From: Chalara sp. BL73
Taxonomy: Eukaryota > Ascomycota > Leotiomycetes > Helotiales
NCBI GenBank assembly: GCA_918026815.1
Contig: CAKJVC010000147.1
Span: 372,001 to 436,000, forward strand
Reading direction: 5' to 3'
Length of the DNA: 64,000 nucleotides
How positions within the stretch are numbered: position 1 is the stretch's first letter; each line of letters begins with the position of its first letter. The position numbers and the translations under genes were made by a program. Shown in pieces: positions 36,020 through 48,455 of this stretch. Under the pieces are notes generated by a model. It was not told where the DNA came from. It worked only from the letters and a program-made list of their open reading frames with translations, and made no database searches.

Positions 36020-37833
36020 CTAGTAGATCCCGCGTCGTTGCCCATTCACAGATCTCCCATCACCAGGCCCAGTAAAAGTGCCAAGCTGCAAAGTTTGCAT
36101 GCCTTCTCTCGCACCACCGACCTTGCCCGCCACATGCAAAATGCCTTGCTCAAACTCTGTCAGTGCACCGGCTAATTCTCTGACCGCAGCATCACCGCCG
36201 TCTCTTCCTTCACCGTTACCATTTCGCTTGGCGATTAGAGCATTGATCTGCTGGGCGCTGCTCGCTTCCACATTCCGCAAGTGCAGTTCAATTTCCTTGA
36301 TGTTCGATTGGTACTTAGCTAATGTGCCCGAGAGTTCATCAGCGGTAGATGAGAAGAATGAAACAATGTCCCGTGCTTCGGAAGCGGTGCTGCTCGTGTT
36401 TGTAGAGCCGCGATTCTGGTTAGGAGAGGTGGTAGATTTATGCCAGACACCGGGAGTATGATACTGTGGAGGTAGCTTGAGGCGATCAATGGCTTTGAAG
36501 GAGAGTTTGCCATTCTCGATATCGATATCATTAAGGTTCTTGACGTGAGCGATGGCGTCGACATCTGCGGTCAAAGATGCCTCCACGCCGATTTGCTTTC
36601 GTCGGCAGAACTCGACATCAGGAGGGATCCTTGAGCAGTTGTCGTCGTGTGCAGGAAGGATGGCATCAATTTCGAGCTTCTTGCTGATAAACCCCTGAAT
36701 CATGTTATCCATATACTCAATATTTTGCTGCAAGTTCTCATGGAGATCCTCGAAACGGGTTGTTCCTCGCAAATTCTCGGTGCTGATCTTTACGCCTGGG
36801 ACTGTCTGCTGATTGTGCTGGTTTGCTGGGCCCATAGTCAGGCCGCCCATGAATCTAGATTGCCCTAATCCTTGCTGCTGTGGCTGTTGATTTTGGGGTT
36901 GACTTTGAGTGCTTCCGAGGCCACCACTGCGTCGATTAATATCTCTTTGATAGTGTACAAAAGGAGTGCGGGTCTTACAACAACGAAGATGCTGGTTTGT
37001 TCTGATTCTGAGCGTTCAATCCTCCAAATAAACCACCTCCCTGTGATGGTTGATTATTCGTGGCCCCAAACATCCCACCTGTAGGATTCTGGTTCGTAGT
37101 TTGGCTTATTGAAGATCCAAGACTCGGAAAGAGCCCGCCCGCGGCTTGTGGTTGAGATTGCGTTTGAGTAGCACCAAAAAGTCCTCCAGTCTGGGGTTGT
37201 GTGGTAGCCGTCGTTGACTGCTCATATACAAATTAGCAAATACGCCTTCCGAGACTCAAATTATGTTGCGCTAGAAGGTAAATCCTAAGCGGATTTATTC
37301 GATCAGCAGAAATTGACTCTTATGACTTCACCTTGGCTTTATTGACCTCCATCTTGCGGTATTCAGTGAAACTTACTCCAAATAATCCTCCAGTTGCTGG
37401 CTGTGATGTTGCCGTTGTTGACCCAAACAATCCCCCACTCTGTGCTTGTGGCTGCGATGTTGCAGTTGAGCCAAATAATCCTCCAGACTGTGCCTGCGGT
37501 TGTGATGTTGCAGTAGAGCCAAATAAGCCTCCAGTTGTGCTGGTCGTTGATCCGAAGAGACCTCCAGTTTGAGGCGCTGTTGTCGTCGTCAATGCGCCAA
37601 AAAGAGGCTTACCAGCTGCTTGCGTGCTCCCAAACATTCCTCCGGCTGCTGGCGCTGTGCCAGACGTTGTTCCACTGCTTCAGTGTCAAAAATGTTCGCG
37701 TAAACAAATCAAAGAGATGGCCCGGCTCTACACACGTGCTGCCAGACAGGAAATGGTCTTACAATGGGGAATTAGCGGCAGTTGTGTTTATGCTTAAACC
37801 AGCTGGACCGCTTAGAGATCTGGATAACGCCAT
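36020..37833 (-). CDS. NUP49: FG nucleoporin Nup49 (Nup62-Nup58-Nup54 channel subunit)
   Basis: Exons 37833-37763, 37674-37377, 37217-36979 and 36926-36020 give 504 aa. MALSRSLSGPAGLSINT is the start expected for fungal Nup49. Residues about 24-215 are an FG domain with repeated GGLFGST/GGLFGAT units spaced by Gln/Ser/Thr-rich linkers. The C-terminal half is coiled coil: NLQQNIEYMDNMIQGFISKK, ARDIVSFFSSTADELSGTLA, KEIELHLRNVEASSAQQINA and a terminal VAGKVGGAREGMQTLQ. Family role: FG channel subunit with Nsp1 and Nup57 in the nuclear pore, mediating karyopherin passage. Three introns fall in the FG region; the second is 159 bp. The exon 2 acceptor is a tandem AAGCAG, so two isoforms differing by one Ser are possible (F-G-T-T or F-S-G-T-T). 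Confidence 0.94.
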
Positions 37834-38029
37834 CACCTTTTATGGTTGTAGCCTTGGATTTGAAAGTGATCTCTATACTGATTTAAAGTTCTCTGTTCAG
37901 GACCTGTCGCGTCTCCACAAATTAAGGTTCCTTAACCAGACCCCTGCCGCAGCTTGGACCTTAAGCTTCTTGAGCCTCAAAATAGCAGACGTCCTTCAAA
38001 AGCTGTTCTACATAGCTCTGCAGACCAAA
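37834..38029. promoter_or_regulatory. Divergent promoter of NUP49 and FIP1
   Basis: 196 bp between the start codons of two outward-facing genes. Both basal promoters must be here; no TATA box is evident. Confidence 0.65.
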
Positions 38030-39052
38030 ATGGATGTCGACGACGAAGATGATTTCTACGGAGCGGATGAGAGCGCACAATCGACATCAGAACAAGCGCT
38101 AAAACAAGAAGCCAAAGCCGAACCTACTGCAAAATCAATCAAAGAAGATGACGATCTAGAAGAGGGTGAGGAAGAGGACGAAGAAGACAGTGATTCGGTA
38201 TGTTGATATCGAAATAAATTCGAGCTCGTTACTAATCAAATCATCAGGACATCGATATTATCACAGAAAAGAAAGATGGGGATGCGCCTACGTACGTTTA
38301 GCGCAATTCTCTTTCAATCAGAACTGACCCCTCCATAGACCATCCATCTACAACAAAGCTCCTCCTCTGAGAAACGCTCCAGTTGTGAAGAAGGAAGATA
38401 CAAAGAAAGAGAAAGCAGCAAAGGATTCGTCATCAGCAATTCCAGCCGGGTCAACTTCAAAAATTGACATTGATGCTAAACCAATTTATGAGCCCGCCGG
38501 AAAGCCTATCACGCAAATCAATATCGATGAAGGTGCGCACACTGCGGCGCGTAAATGGCTATTGCTAATTTGTTAGATCTGCCGGATAATGACAAGCCTT
38601 GGAGGCGGCCAGGAGCAGATGTCAGCGATTATTTCAATTATGGATTCGACGAGTTTACATGGGCGCTCTACGCAAGCAAACAGGAAACGATAAAAGCTGA
38701 GGGTCAGAATAACAAGAAGGCGTTTGAGGATATGAGTATGATGTTCGGTATGGGGGGCATGCCCGGACTGCCTGGTATGCCAGCGATGCCAGGTGCAGCT
38801 GATGGTATTCCCCCTGAAATGCAAGAGATGATGGCCCAGATGATGGCATCTGGTATGGATCCAAGTCAGATGAACCCAGCGATGTTCGGTGGTGCTGGAG
38901 CAACTGCAGGAGCGCAAAATGCGGGCCAAGGTTTTGGTGGACAAGGAGGCTTTGGGCAGGGTCAGGACGCTTATGGTTACAATCAAGGCACGGAAACGAG
39001 GAACCGTGGAGGTAACTTTGGACGTGGTCGGGGCGGCCGAAGGAACTGGTAA
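38030..39052 (+). CDS. FIP1: mRNA 3'-end processing factor Fip1
   Basis: Exons 38030-38197, 38248-38291, 38339-38532 and 38577-39052 give 293 aa. The N-terminus is acidic ([15 protein letters not shown], then [13 protein letters not shown]). The Fip1 motif is at about residues 136-170: [19 protein letters not shown] continuing [17 protein letters not shown] Met/Gly/Pro-rich stretch ([18 protein letters not shown]) and a C-terminal Gly/Gln then RG-rich tail ([10 protein letters not shown]) follow. Family role: component of the cleavage and polyadenylation factor, tethering poly(A) polymerase to the complex in the nucleus. Exon 2 is only 44 nt. The RG tail fits RNA binding or arginine methylation, which is inference. 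Confidence 0.95.
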
Positions 39053-41842
39053 AATATTGAGTCTCGTGGAATTTGGATGGCGTTGGTACAAAATGGGTGG
39101 GATTGGGTGTCTAGCCAATGCATGCCTTTTGATTCTGACAGCTGCTACATGGTTTATCTCGTTGTATAACTTCAGACACGGAGATTCTCTAGTACGTGGA
39201 CGGTAGTGTTACTATACTAATCCGCATGCGTGAGGGATGGTATCTGAGTCCTGTCCCCGCCGATCACCACAGCCTCTATACCTTAGTATGTGCAGAGCTG
39301 TCAAGGAATCAATGCTATTATGTGCAATCTTCTGCCCCATACAACGTTCATCCTTCCCAGCTGCTGAAAAATAGAATATTTTACTATTGAATTGACTTCT
39401 TGCAATATCACACGTAGTTGGTTCAAGCCTGGACTAAAATCACATTTCAACAGCACAACACAAAGCAGCTCAGTTGATCATATCAGATCTTTTCACTATT
39501 AGCACTACTCACTAAAAATTGACTAATCTGGGGAATTTAAACTTTACGCACTGATAATCGGAGTGGGAAGTATCACTAGCTATGCTCAGGACGCTTCATA
39601 ACCCGTACTTGCCTAGGACCGTAGTAAGCCTGGTTTATTACCCTCACGTCAGATAATATTTCTGCATAAATCTAACACTATATCTCCGCTAAGATTTTCA
39701 ATTTCTAAAATCTCTACTTAAGCATCTTCAATCCATGTGATCAAGATGTCGCTATTGTCTTGCCATCACCAGAGTCCTCGCCCTTCAGCACATCAAACAC
39801 CAGGATCCTATAGTCCCTGCTATCATTAACACAGAGAGCCGCAATGCCTTAATTTGGGACAATTTCAAAAGATATTAAGCTTCACGTATACTTATCTACA
39901 CTTGAAAGGAGAATGGCGGCCGACAGTTAGAGGTTTATGCTTAATGCTAGATTTCAATTTGCACGCAACCTGGCATTATATATGGAGCCTCTTTAGTCTT
40001 AAAAACTCTTGCCAAACATCAGATGCGCGAGCAGGGCAATGGACTTGAGGCAGAGATCTGACAAAAGAAGAGGTATATTTGCAAGAAAACAGACCAACAA
40101 CCAGGAGTCATGAAGATAATGTCTGCCACAGACTGGCGGATGCATTTGTTATAGCTACAACTCCTCGCAAACTAAAATCAGACAACTATAATCAATAGTC
40201 CAGTATTCTGGATTTGGATCATTAGCACTTATTTCTGCACATGTCTAAAATGCTATAGCTTATACTATCTTCGCTTCCTGCGCTTTGAGACATCGGTTTG
40301 CTATGCTTGGCCGCCTTCGATCTTTCAACTTAGTTATGATTCTGTGAACAATCTGCTCGCTAACAAATGCCAACCTAAATCCAACACATTTTAAGAAGTC
40401 TCACTCCACAACAATAAAAAAACTCATAAATTATGTTTCTAAAGGATAGGAGCTATGGAATCATAGGAACTGAACTTTTGAATCTAAATCTTTAAATATG
40501 AGAAACTTGGTCTACTCAAAGCAACCTGCTATTTTGGACAGCTCAATGTACATGGCCGGTGAAGTCCTGGAAAATACTAGAGATGTCATGGCAATTTTGC
40601 TGAACATTAAAACTTGTGAATTTACTAATCATTCTCGATCTAGTTATTAAGATTTAATTAACCTTCCACAAGTTCTAAGAAACACAGTGTCTTTTTCTGC
40701 AAGTCAACCCAACACAAAGTGTTAAATTTCAAAACAGGCGTGTAGGCCATTATGCATTTGCAAGTCTGCTTGTTTCAACTTTAGGGAATTTTTTTTATTT
40801 TAACGTACGGCTTTTGCGCGGAAATAGCGATTAGTGCCTAAATTTCATGAATGCTAAAGAAAAGCGGTCTAGTCGTGGATTGCAGTTGAGTGTTATGCTT
40901 GTTATTTCTTGTTTGAACATTCATTTGCCTTTTCATGAAAAGCCGACGCTGGCCAACGTTCGCCTAAACTCAGGGAGAACTCCAAAGATGCTTGGGTATG
41001 CTAGTGCATGCACCTTTTAAAGTTATTGCTTTCAGAAGGGTTTAGGAGTCAAAGCTCTTTGGTAATTGCTGAAAGTCATTGTTGGATATAGAATTGACTA
41101 TACTGCAGATTTATGGGCGCCCAAGCTTCTTATGTGTTCAAAAGGGAGACAGCTCAGATTCAATCTATATGACTGATATTTAAGCAAGCACAAATAATAC
41201 ACTCACTTTTGTAATCAAGGCGACTCCGATGTTTAAATTAATTAACTGTAATTTGAAATACTGTTGCTAGCTGCCTATGTATATATACAACGTTATGTAA
41301 TGTTAATCTATAACTATCTGTGCTTAATTAATATTTGCTTCATCTTTTTAAGAGCTAGAGTCTCTAGTAATCTTCAGAAGAACCATACACAAGCTTAGAG
41401 TTTGAACAACTTGATTTTTTGTTAATCTATTATGCTAATATTATCGTATTGTCCTTTACTATAGTGACTCATTGGCAAATATAGCTCAGTGTGGGTTACA
41501 ATGTGCTCCTAATGAACTTCCTATTCTGCCACAATCGATAGGTAGAGTATCGGCGGAAACAAAATCAACAATAGTAACACGATAACGATTGCAGCCAGCA
41601 AAATCAGTAATTCGCGGTCGCTTTACCTCGCACAATGGTTACCCAATTCTATAATCTACAATACTAGTGATCTTACGGATTTATGTTCAAGCACTGTCTG
41701 GTCCTTAGTCTCTAACAGAGCCGATCTATTCCACCGTTGCCCTTATTTCATTTTTGCCTGTTTCCCTCATTTCCTCAGATGCGAAGCATCTTGCTAGCAT
41801 TTAAACATCAGCATATTCGCAAAAATACATCACTGGTGTAGA
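39053..41842. other. AT-rich gene-free island, 2.8 kb
   Basis: From the FIP1 stop to the start of unknown gene A, visibly AT-rich with many TA steps and no frame longer than about 110 codons. No supported gene, RNA gene or terminal repeat. It may be decayed repeat DNA or an unusually long upstream region for gene A. Confidence 0.5.
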
Positions 41843-44104
41843 ATGTCGGATCGTAAACGAGTTAGCGATGGCCTTGCCCAAAGTCCACATCCCAATATCG
41901 ACGAGAACTTGTATGAATACGATCCTTCAAAGAATTATTCCCGGTCTCTGCCTCTATGGATTTCACAGAATAATGGTCAAGGGCAGTTTGAGTCTCGGCT
42001 TCAAAGCTGGGGTTCCAGACATCTCAACGATGAGCAGAATCACTGTAGACAAACACAATTGTATCCTGAACAGATGCCATTTAGTGGAGGTGATCATATC
42101 GGTTTTAGTCCTACCCTAATGGAAATTTCCGAGACCCATGGAACTGAAAGTCTGGTATGTTCATATGCAGACTTCAAATAGTCATGGCCTTTACTAATGT
42201 CAATTCTCAGGGCCGCAACATTAAAAGCGACCATGAATCTAGCAAAGCTGTAGGTTATTCTCAAATCATTTTGTAATTTCATGACTTTTTCTAATCCCAG
42301 CACTCAGGAACTATACATTGAAGCTAATCGGGAGTTCCACAAAGAGGTCGACCAAGACTCAGATCACAAACATCGCCGCTCAGCTGAACAAGTAGTGCGA
42401 GGAAACGTCATTTATGCTACCTCTCGGGCAGACCATGATATAAATGCCAATGTGGTCGAACTTGATAGGCACTATGGAAGTCCATATTTTACCACCATGC
42501 AAACAGTGCGTGGTTATCCGCTTAATCATTCTATCCAGATTGATTTACCATCAAGTGGTGATAGGGAAGGTTATATAGAGGACAACAGTAGCTTGAACTC
42601 CGAAGACAGGGGCGAAGGCATAAATAATCCATTCACAAACAAAGAACATGAAGTCGAAGCTGATAATGATGACAACGGATTGGAGTACGATTTGGGTTTG
42701 GCTTCTCATTATGCTTCAAGTTATGATGCCCCCATAACAGCCAAAAAGCAGGCTCAATCCGCTCCGATTCGAGAGAATCACATCGACCATGCTTTGTGCA
42801 CTATCAGGAATGTCAATCACTACCAGGAAATCAAACAGGCTGAGGAAAACAGAAGAAATACGCTGGCTAATCAAAGCCGTAGGGGTCCCAGAGACTTCCC
42901 AAAGTCATCGAGTGCTCAGCAAGCTTTGGTGATCCGTCTTAGCGAAGCTGCTAAAAATGGGGAAGACCTGCTTGACCGTGCAACCAAAAACGGGAATCCA
43001 TCTCATGCGGAGGATCTTATTGTTCACGGTGCACATGGTGGCCTCGATGGCGAGTTTTGGGAGGGTAGATTTTGGGAATTATTGATCGCCATACGTGACA
43101 GCAGCCACGGGTCGGGGAGCCGACTTATTGAACACTTTCCAAACTACAAATACCAGGAGTTTGATGATTTCATGTCACGTTTCGAGGCAGTTGAAGAAGG
43201 ACTTGCCAGAAGCAAGGCATTGAGCAAACAGGTTATGGATGTTTCCTACGTAGATCGCATTGCCCAAAGTCCAGGCAAGGAGCTTGCGATGAAAGTTACC
43301 AACAAGAAGCTTAACTACAAACGAAATGTGGAGAATTCTTTAGGACGCTCAGCCCTAAAGGCGGGCCATACCGAAGAGGACTTTCAGCAAAAGCTTGAGC
43401 CTACAGTGCGATCTGCATCTAGCGTTCCGTATTCCTCTCGAAGGCAAACTGGTATGACCCAGCTTGCCACATGTTCCAAGCGAAAGAGAAATATTGTGAC
43501 CGAAGAAATGGAGAATGAAGAGGGATGTACAGGAAGTCCAAAAAAGAGGCAGAATCGTACTACCCTCAAGAGGTCTAGCGCACAAGGAAAAATGAGAGAG
43601 GATCCATCAAAAGCTACCATGAGATTATCGCTGGATTCACTATATTCTGTTCAGTCGAAGGGGCTTGGCACTACACACGGCTTCGCTGTTGCACCAACCT
43701 ATGAAAACGAATCCGAGGAAGATTATCGCCGCATAATATGCGAACTGTTGCGAGTCTCTGTAGAGGATTCCGAGGGGCTAGACCTGCAACAGCTTCGCAC
43801 ATATGCCCGTACTTACAATCAAGAACTGTCACGCCTAGAATTTCAAGTCCAACATGGCAATCAGCATTTCAGTTTTGAAGGTCCTCTTCTTTTGGATGAG
43901 GCATTGGGCATTACTGTGGCTGTGCACATTGCTCAGATCATCGATGTATTTAATCGGTTGGCTAAGATACGACAAGATTTGACAGAGAACGGCCAAATTG
44001 CTGAGGATGCGATTTATACCAACACTTACAGTATTAGGAACGATTTGGACAGACGTGCTCTTGGGCTTGTCCATAATCCATTTGGCATACTGTATGGACT
44101 TTAA
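41843..44104 (+). CDS. Unknown family member A (715 aa), paralogue of gene B
   Basis: Exons 41843-42154, 42211-42249 and 42308-44104 join in frame to 715 aa. The last intron must use the acceptor after CACTCAG; the CAG seven bases earlier gives a stop. No known domain is recognised. Residues about 1-320 are hydrophilic and variable. A first conserved block (about 320-480) contains LIVHGAHGGLDGEFWE, FWELLIAIRDSS, RSKALSKQVMDVSYVDRIA and NVENSLGRSALKAG. A Lys/Arg-rich, low-complexity stretch with nuclear-signal candidates (KRKRN, KKRQNRTTLKR) follows. A second conserved block at the end contains EDYRRIICELL, QLRTYARTYN, VQHGNQHFSFEGPLL and RRALGLVHNPFGILYG. Both blocks recur in gene B. Likely nuclear; no reaction can be proposed. 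All the conserved parts lie in one 1797-nt exon. Confidence 0.82.
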
Positions 44105-45199
44105 ATTTAGTGTACGTAAGACAACAAAATCCATACGATTACTGTCAATATACGTAGGGTTTTGGGATCTTACAACACAGAATCAGTCAAAGCATATCCT
44201 GCGTTGCATGCTCTAGGATGCAATTCCAATAGTGTGGTGAGCTGTCATAGCGATCTTCTTATGTTCGCATGTCCGACTCATCATCTAAGTCTTTCTACAT
44301 GGGAATTCTATTATTTAGTATCCGATTTTACGTTATTCAGTAGGCTTAGAGCTTGCAACTTGACTATAGGAACAAGCATGCAAAACTATCTGACATCTTA
44401 TATGATGTTCCTTCTATGCGGTACATCATAGAACTAGGCTACACATACGTCGTTGCATTCTCTGAAGACGTAAGCACAAGTTAATGTGTTCTTGGACTTT
44501 GGGTGGAGGCGTGGCGTTATGCCGCCTTTGTATTATGCATGATGCCCTGGTTCTGCTTATTTGAGAGTACAGGATTTCTTATTGTTGCATATTGCACAAT
44601 CAAATTAATGCAAGTAATAGAGACATAGATTAATGAAGCTGCTCCAAAAGCATAGTTTATATAAGCAGCAGAAACTTTTAATAGAAATACCACTTGTGGA
44701 CCTGTGTTACTAATTACCGACCTAAATAATGTTGTGAACTTGTGAATTCTCAATCGAATGTAATACTAACTTAAGGCTTCAGACACAAACAAATATGTCT
44801 TTATGTAAATTTAGACAGTAACAGCTTGTCCTAATCTTGTTATCCTATAGATGGGATGTGCCAGCAACATGTTGCTTAAGCTATAATAAATATCAATTTC
44901 TGTACGGGATTACTCATCCTTTCAAACATGTTTGTTCGATATACTATACAATAAGATAGCCTCTGTTCAATGGAGCTTAAGCGTGCCTCTACCTTTCTAG
45001 CCTTGCAAAGACACTTTGGCGCTAGCGCGGAGTGGTAAGTCACAACTTGTAGCACAAATTCCAAACAAGGCTGTTCCAACTCCTCCACCTGCGCCTTCGC
45101 CTTCGCCTTCGCTCACCCTGATAAGAACAACGTTTGCTATTCCATAACTATTGGGTGAAGGAAGTAATATTATCTTGCTATACTGCTACCTATTACAAA
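44105..45199. other. AT-rich spacer between the A and B paralogues
   Basis: About 1.1 kb without a supported gene. It is the presumed terminator region of A and promoter of B. Near 45085-45112 there is a short CCTTCGCCTTCGCC repeat. Confidence 0.45.
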
Positions 45200-47626
45200 A
45201 TGCCACGCAACAAGAAAGAGACCTCCTATAGTCAATCTCAAGGCCAACCAAAACCCAAGAAGACCGGCGAAGTTGATGCCTCTGGATACCCTGAGGGCGC
45301 TCCCCCACAAGAGCGCGCTTCTCAACGCGCTCGCTATTCTATTAACAACATTGATGAATACATCATAGATGATAGCTCAAACGTGGATGCCTCAAGCAAC
45401 GTCACTAACTATGAGCGCCCAAGTGGCCAAAATCAAATCTGGCTTCCCTACGACTCTAAGTATATCAGTGGACATCAATCGGTGAATCAGGAACAAAGCG
45501 GGTATTTTGGCCCACAAGGAATAGTACCGGTTCCTCTGGTCAATTACCAGAATACTGGCTTGCGCTATGAATTTGATCAAGTAAGTGAATATTTTACAAA
45601 TACCGTTCGCACAAACCTACCTAACCTTCTTTGCCCGTTATCATTTATTCTAATGCTCCTTTTAGTTCCCATACATTGCCGCGTTTCCTGATAATATGAT
45701 GAACCCACCACAAGCTCCACTATATCTGCCTAACCAACAAGGCTATATACCATCTCGCTTTGTCTTGGGCCGTCCTAGCCATCAATCGGGTCCTGATATG
45801 CCTGTCTTACAATCAGGCCAAGGACAGCGCATAGGCGTCTCTGATAGTCCTGAAGATCGTCCAGAGGAAAAAGAAGAATATGACACCTATACCGAAAATG
45901 TTGAGGACATAACAAGGCCTCAAGATATCTCCCTATCAAAGTCGTCTCCAGTAAGCGATTCTGATGACGAATTTATGCCAATATCAGAGGAGAAGGGCAA
46001 AAATTCTGAGAAGCGGCTCCTTTCACGCAGAAAAGCACTATCTAGCCGACGCCGGAGTAAGTCATATGCATTATTCGAGACTGCTATGTCTTTGAGCTCG
46101 AACATATGTTCAGTTGCTAATATAAGAACTTCTAGACCACCTAACCTACAGCGTAGGTAGGATTAGAAGTGTAGACCACTACCACCAAATTCTTCGTGAA
46201 GAGGAGAATAATCGACAGCAGACTGCATGCCAAAACGAAGGAGAGGAAGGAAGCTTCCCTAATTCTGAATCTGAACAACGTAAATTAGTGAAAGCATTGT
46301 TCAAAGCCATTATGAACGACAAGGATATAATCGATAAGCCCGACAAGAATGGGAAGGTCCCTCAGGCTGTTACCAGAATAGTCCATGGACTAAATGGAGG
46401 CTTTGACGGGGAATATATCGAGCGCATTTGCTGGCAACTTCTAGTGAGCAAACCTTCTGACATTTTTGTCTTAGTTTTACTGACTCTTGTACTTAGATTG
46501 CCATCAGAGATGCTAGCTTTGGGGCAGAGAATCGTTTGTTGCGTTTTTTCTCAACGCACAAGTACGAGGAACACCAGTCCTTTGAAGATAGGTTCAACGC
46601 TGTTATCGAAGCTCTTAGTGTAATTAATCCTTGATCCAACTTGAAAATCGAATATCGGAGACTAATGACATGGTAGCAAAGTAAGGCCCTTGCGAAGCAG
46701 TTACTTGATAATTCGTATGTTGAGCGTTTGGCGGAAGCGCCTTCACACGAGCTTGGGGTAAGTTTGTGCGCTAAAACAAAATGTTACAATAACTAACTGC
46801 TTAATAGACTAAACTTACGAATTTAGTCATAAATGCGAAGCGCAATGAACAAAATAGTTTAGGCCGCGCGGCAGCAAAGATGGGACTCACGCCTGCGCAA
46901 ATTAAGCATATCGCTTCTCAGCAGGATTCTGAAGACAAGGAGGATGAAGGAGATAAAGAGACAATTTACACTCCCCTGAAGTCGATCAAGAAACGCAATG
47001 CTACTACAGGATCGTCGAGAAAGCGCAAAGCCTCTTCCAAAATCCAGCAGGACTCTGATGCCGACAGTGCAGAAACTCCAACTCGCAAGAAACCGAGGGC
47101 CATAAAGACAACACCAACCAAAGGCTCGGTCCTCAAGACCCTATCCAAAACTGTCCGGGATCTTTCAATTACCACCAGTCCGGCTCCTACAACTAGTGTC
47201 TCAGGCTTTAGTAGAAATCCCAGCTGGCCACAAGACACTGAGGATGATTACAAGAAGATTATCTGCAGACTGCTTGAGATTGACGTTCAATTCGCTGAAG
47301 ACTTGTCTTTGAATCAGTTGAGAACTTACGCTAGAGCTTACAACGGTAGCAGACAGGCTTTGAGCTGGGTTGTTCGCCATGGTGATGCTCAATACGACTT
47401 TGTCGGACCGTTGCTTACAGAAGGTCAATATGGTGGTATCGCAAAAGTCCACCTTGCACACCAGTTCCCTGAGTATGAGATGATTGCCCAAGCACGTCAG
47501 GATCTCGTCGGCGAGGACTTGAACGAGGAAGTCTTTCACGCCAATTTTTTCCATCCCCAGGGTATCCTTGAGAACCGTGCGCTTGGTGTCATTTCTAATC
47601 GCTTCGGTCTATTTGTTGAAGAGTGA
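45200..47626 (+). CDS. Unknown family member B (700 aa), paralogue of gene A
   Basis: Exons 45200-45580, 45666-46056, 46136-46443, 46497-46619, 46677-46757 and 46808-47626 join in frame to 700 aa. The N-terminal 240 residues are hydrophilic, Gln/Ser/Pro-rich, with a basic end (RLLSRRKALSSRRR). The first conserved block, assembled only after splicing, contains VHGLNGGFDGEYIE, CWQLL-IAIRDAS, SKALAKQLLDNSYVERLA and EQNSLGRAAAKMG. A Lys/Arg-rich middle has nuclear-signal candidates (SSRKRKASSK, TRKKPRAIK). The C-terminal block contains DDYKKIICRLLEIDV, QLRTYARAYN, VRHGDAQYDFVGPLL and ENRALGVISNRFGLF. These align clearly with gene A. No known domain is recognised. The intron at 46620-46676 has a weak GTAATT donor but is required by the alignment and frame. 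Confidence 0.82.
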
Positions 47627-48455
47627 GTGATTGTTATCCCACCCTCACACTTCATTCAAACATTTGTTTGTCGTTTGTATAAGTGTAGCCATCTGGCATA
47701 ACATGCATTTCGCTCTCTCTTGAGAGTCTAAGCACGAATATCTTGCATGGCCATTTTCTTCTGGTCTTGCACCAATCGGATTTCTTTTTTATTTTCATTA
47801 TTCGGTATCCATGCGGTGGGGTACTTCTCCAGGGGTACCCATTTACAAGTGGTTCCCTTTTGTGGTTTGCATGAGGAAGTTTCTCTGAAAGATGCACGGC
47901 TGAGGGCATTTACAAGCTTTCTTTTGTTCTGCTTTCTGAAACTTCGGTGCTGCGAATGAAGGGTGAGAGACAAATACAATCAGGAAAAAGTCCACCGAAT
48001 TGGCTGATAGATAGATGCGTCAATATTGTTCGGCCAATGGTACACGTTGGACAAAAATACCAATTCTAAGATTGTGACGATGTGAGATTATAATACAAAA
48101 GTGATTGAGATGCTTGTTCTAGAAATAATGGAATCTCTAGGATATAACAAACCTCCGGAAGGCTAACCGCTCCTAGAAACAAGATCTACTTTAAATCATA
48201 TTTTCTTCATAGAACATTGGCTACAATTTCATCACAAGTAAACCTCCTCGAAGCCTTGTTTACATTCACTATTTACCTCCATCACTGAAGCGAGTTTACG
48301 CGAGTGTGCCCCTGACAAGTTTAAACAAGCCACAGGAAGAAGCCAATCGCACCGCCACACAGATTTTACCTCAACCACCTCAAGAAACCATCGCAAAACC
48401 TGAGAGCAAAGCAAGCTCCTCCAAGGCTCCCGGAACCCATCAAGGACTCGCAAAC
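47627..48455. other. Spacer upstream of the XAP5 gene
   Basis: About 0.8 kb. The right half contains the XAP5 promoter and leader. The frame of the XAP5 gene stays open upstream to about 48306 but has no ATG there. Small frames on the minus strand are unsupported. Confidence 0.45.

Noticed and set aside
39421..39434. GGTTCAAGCC resembling a tRNA B box
   Set aside because: No A box or foldable cloverleaf around it.
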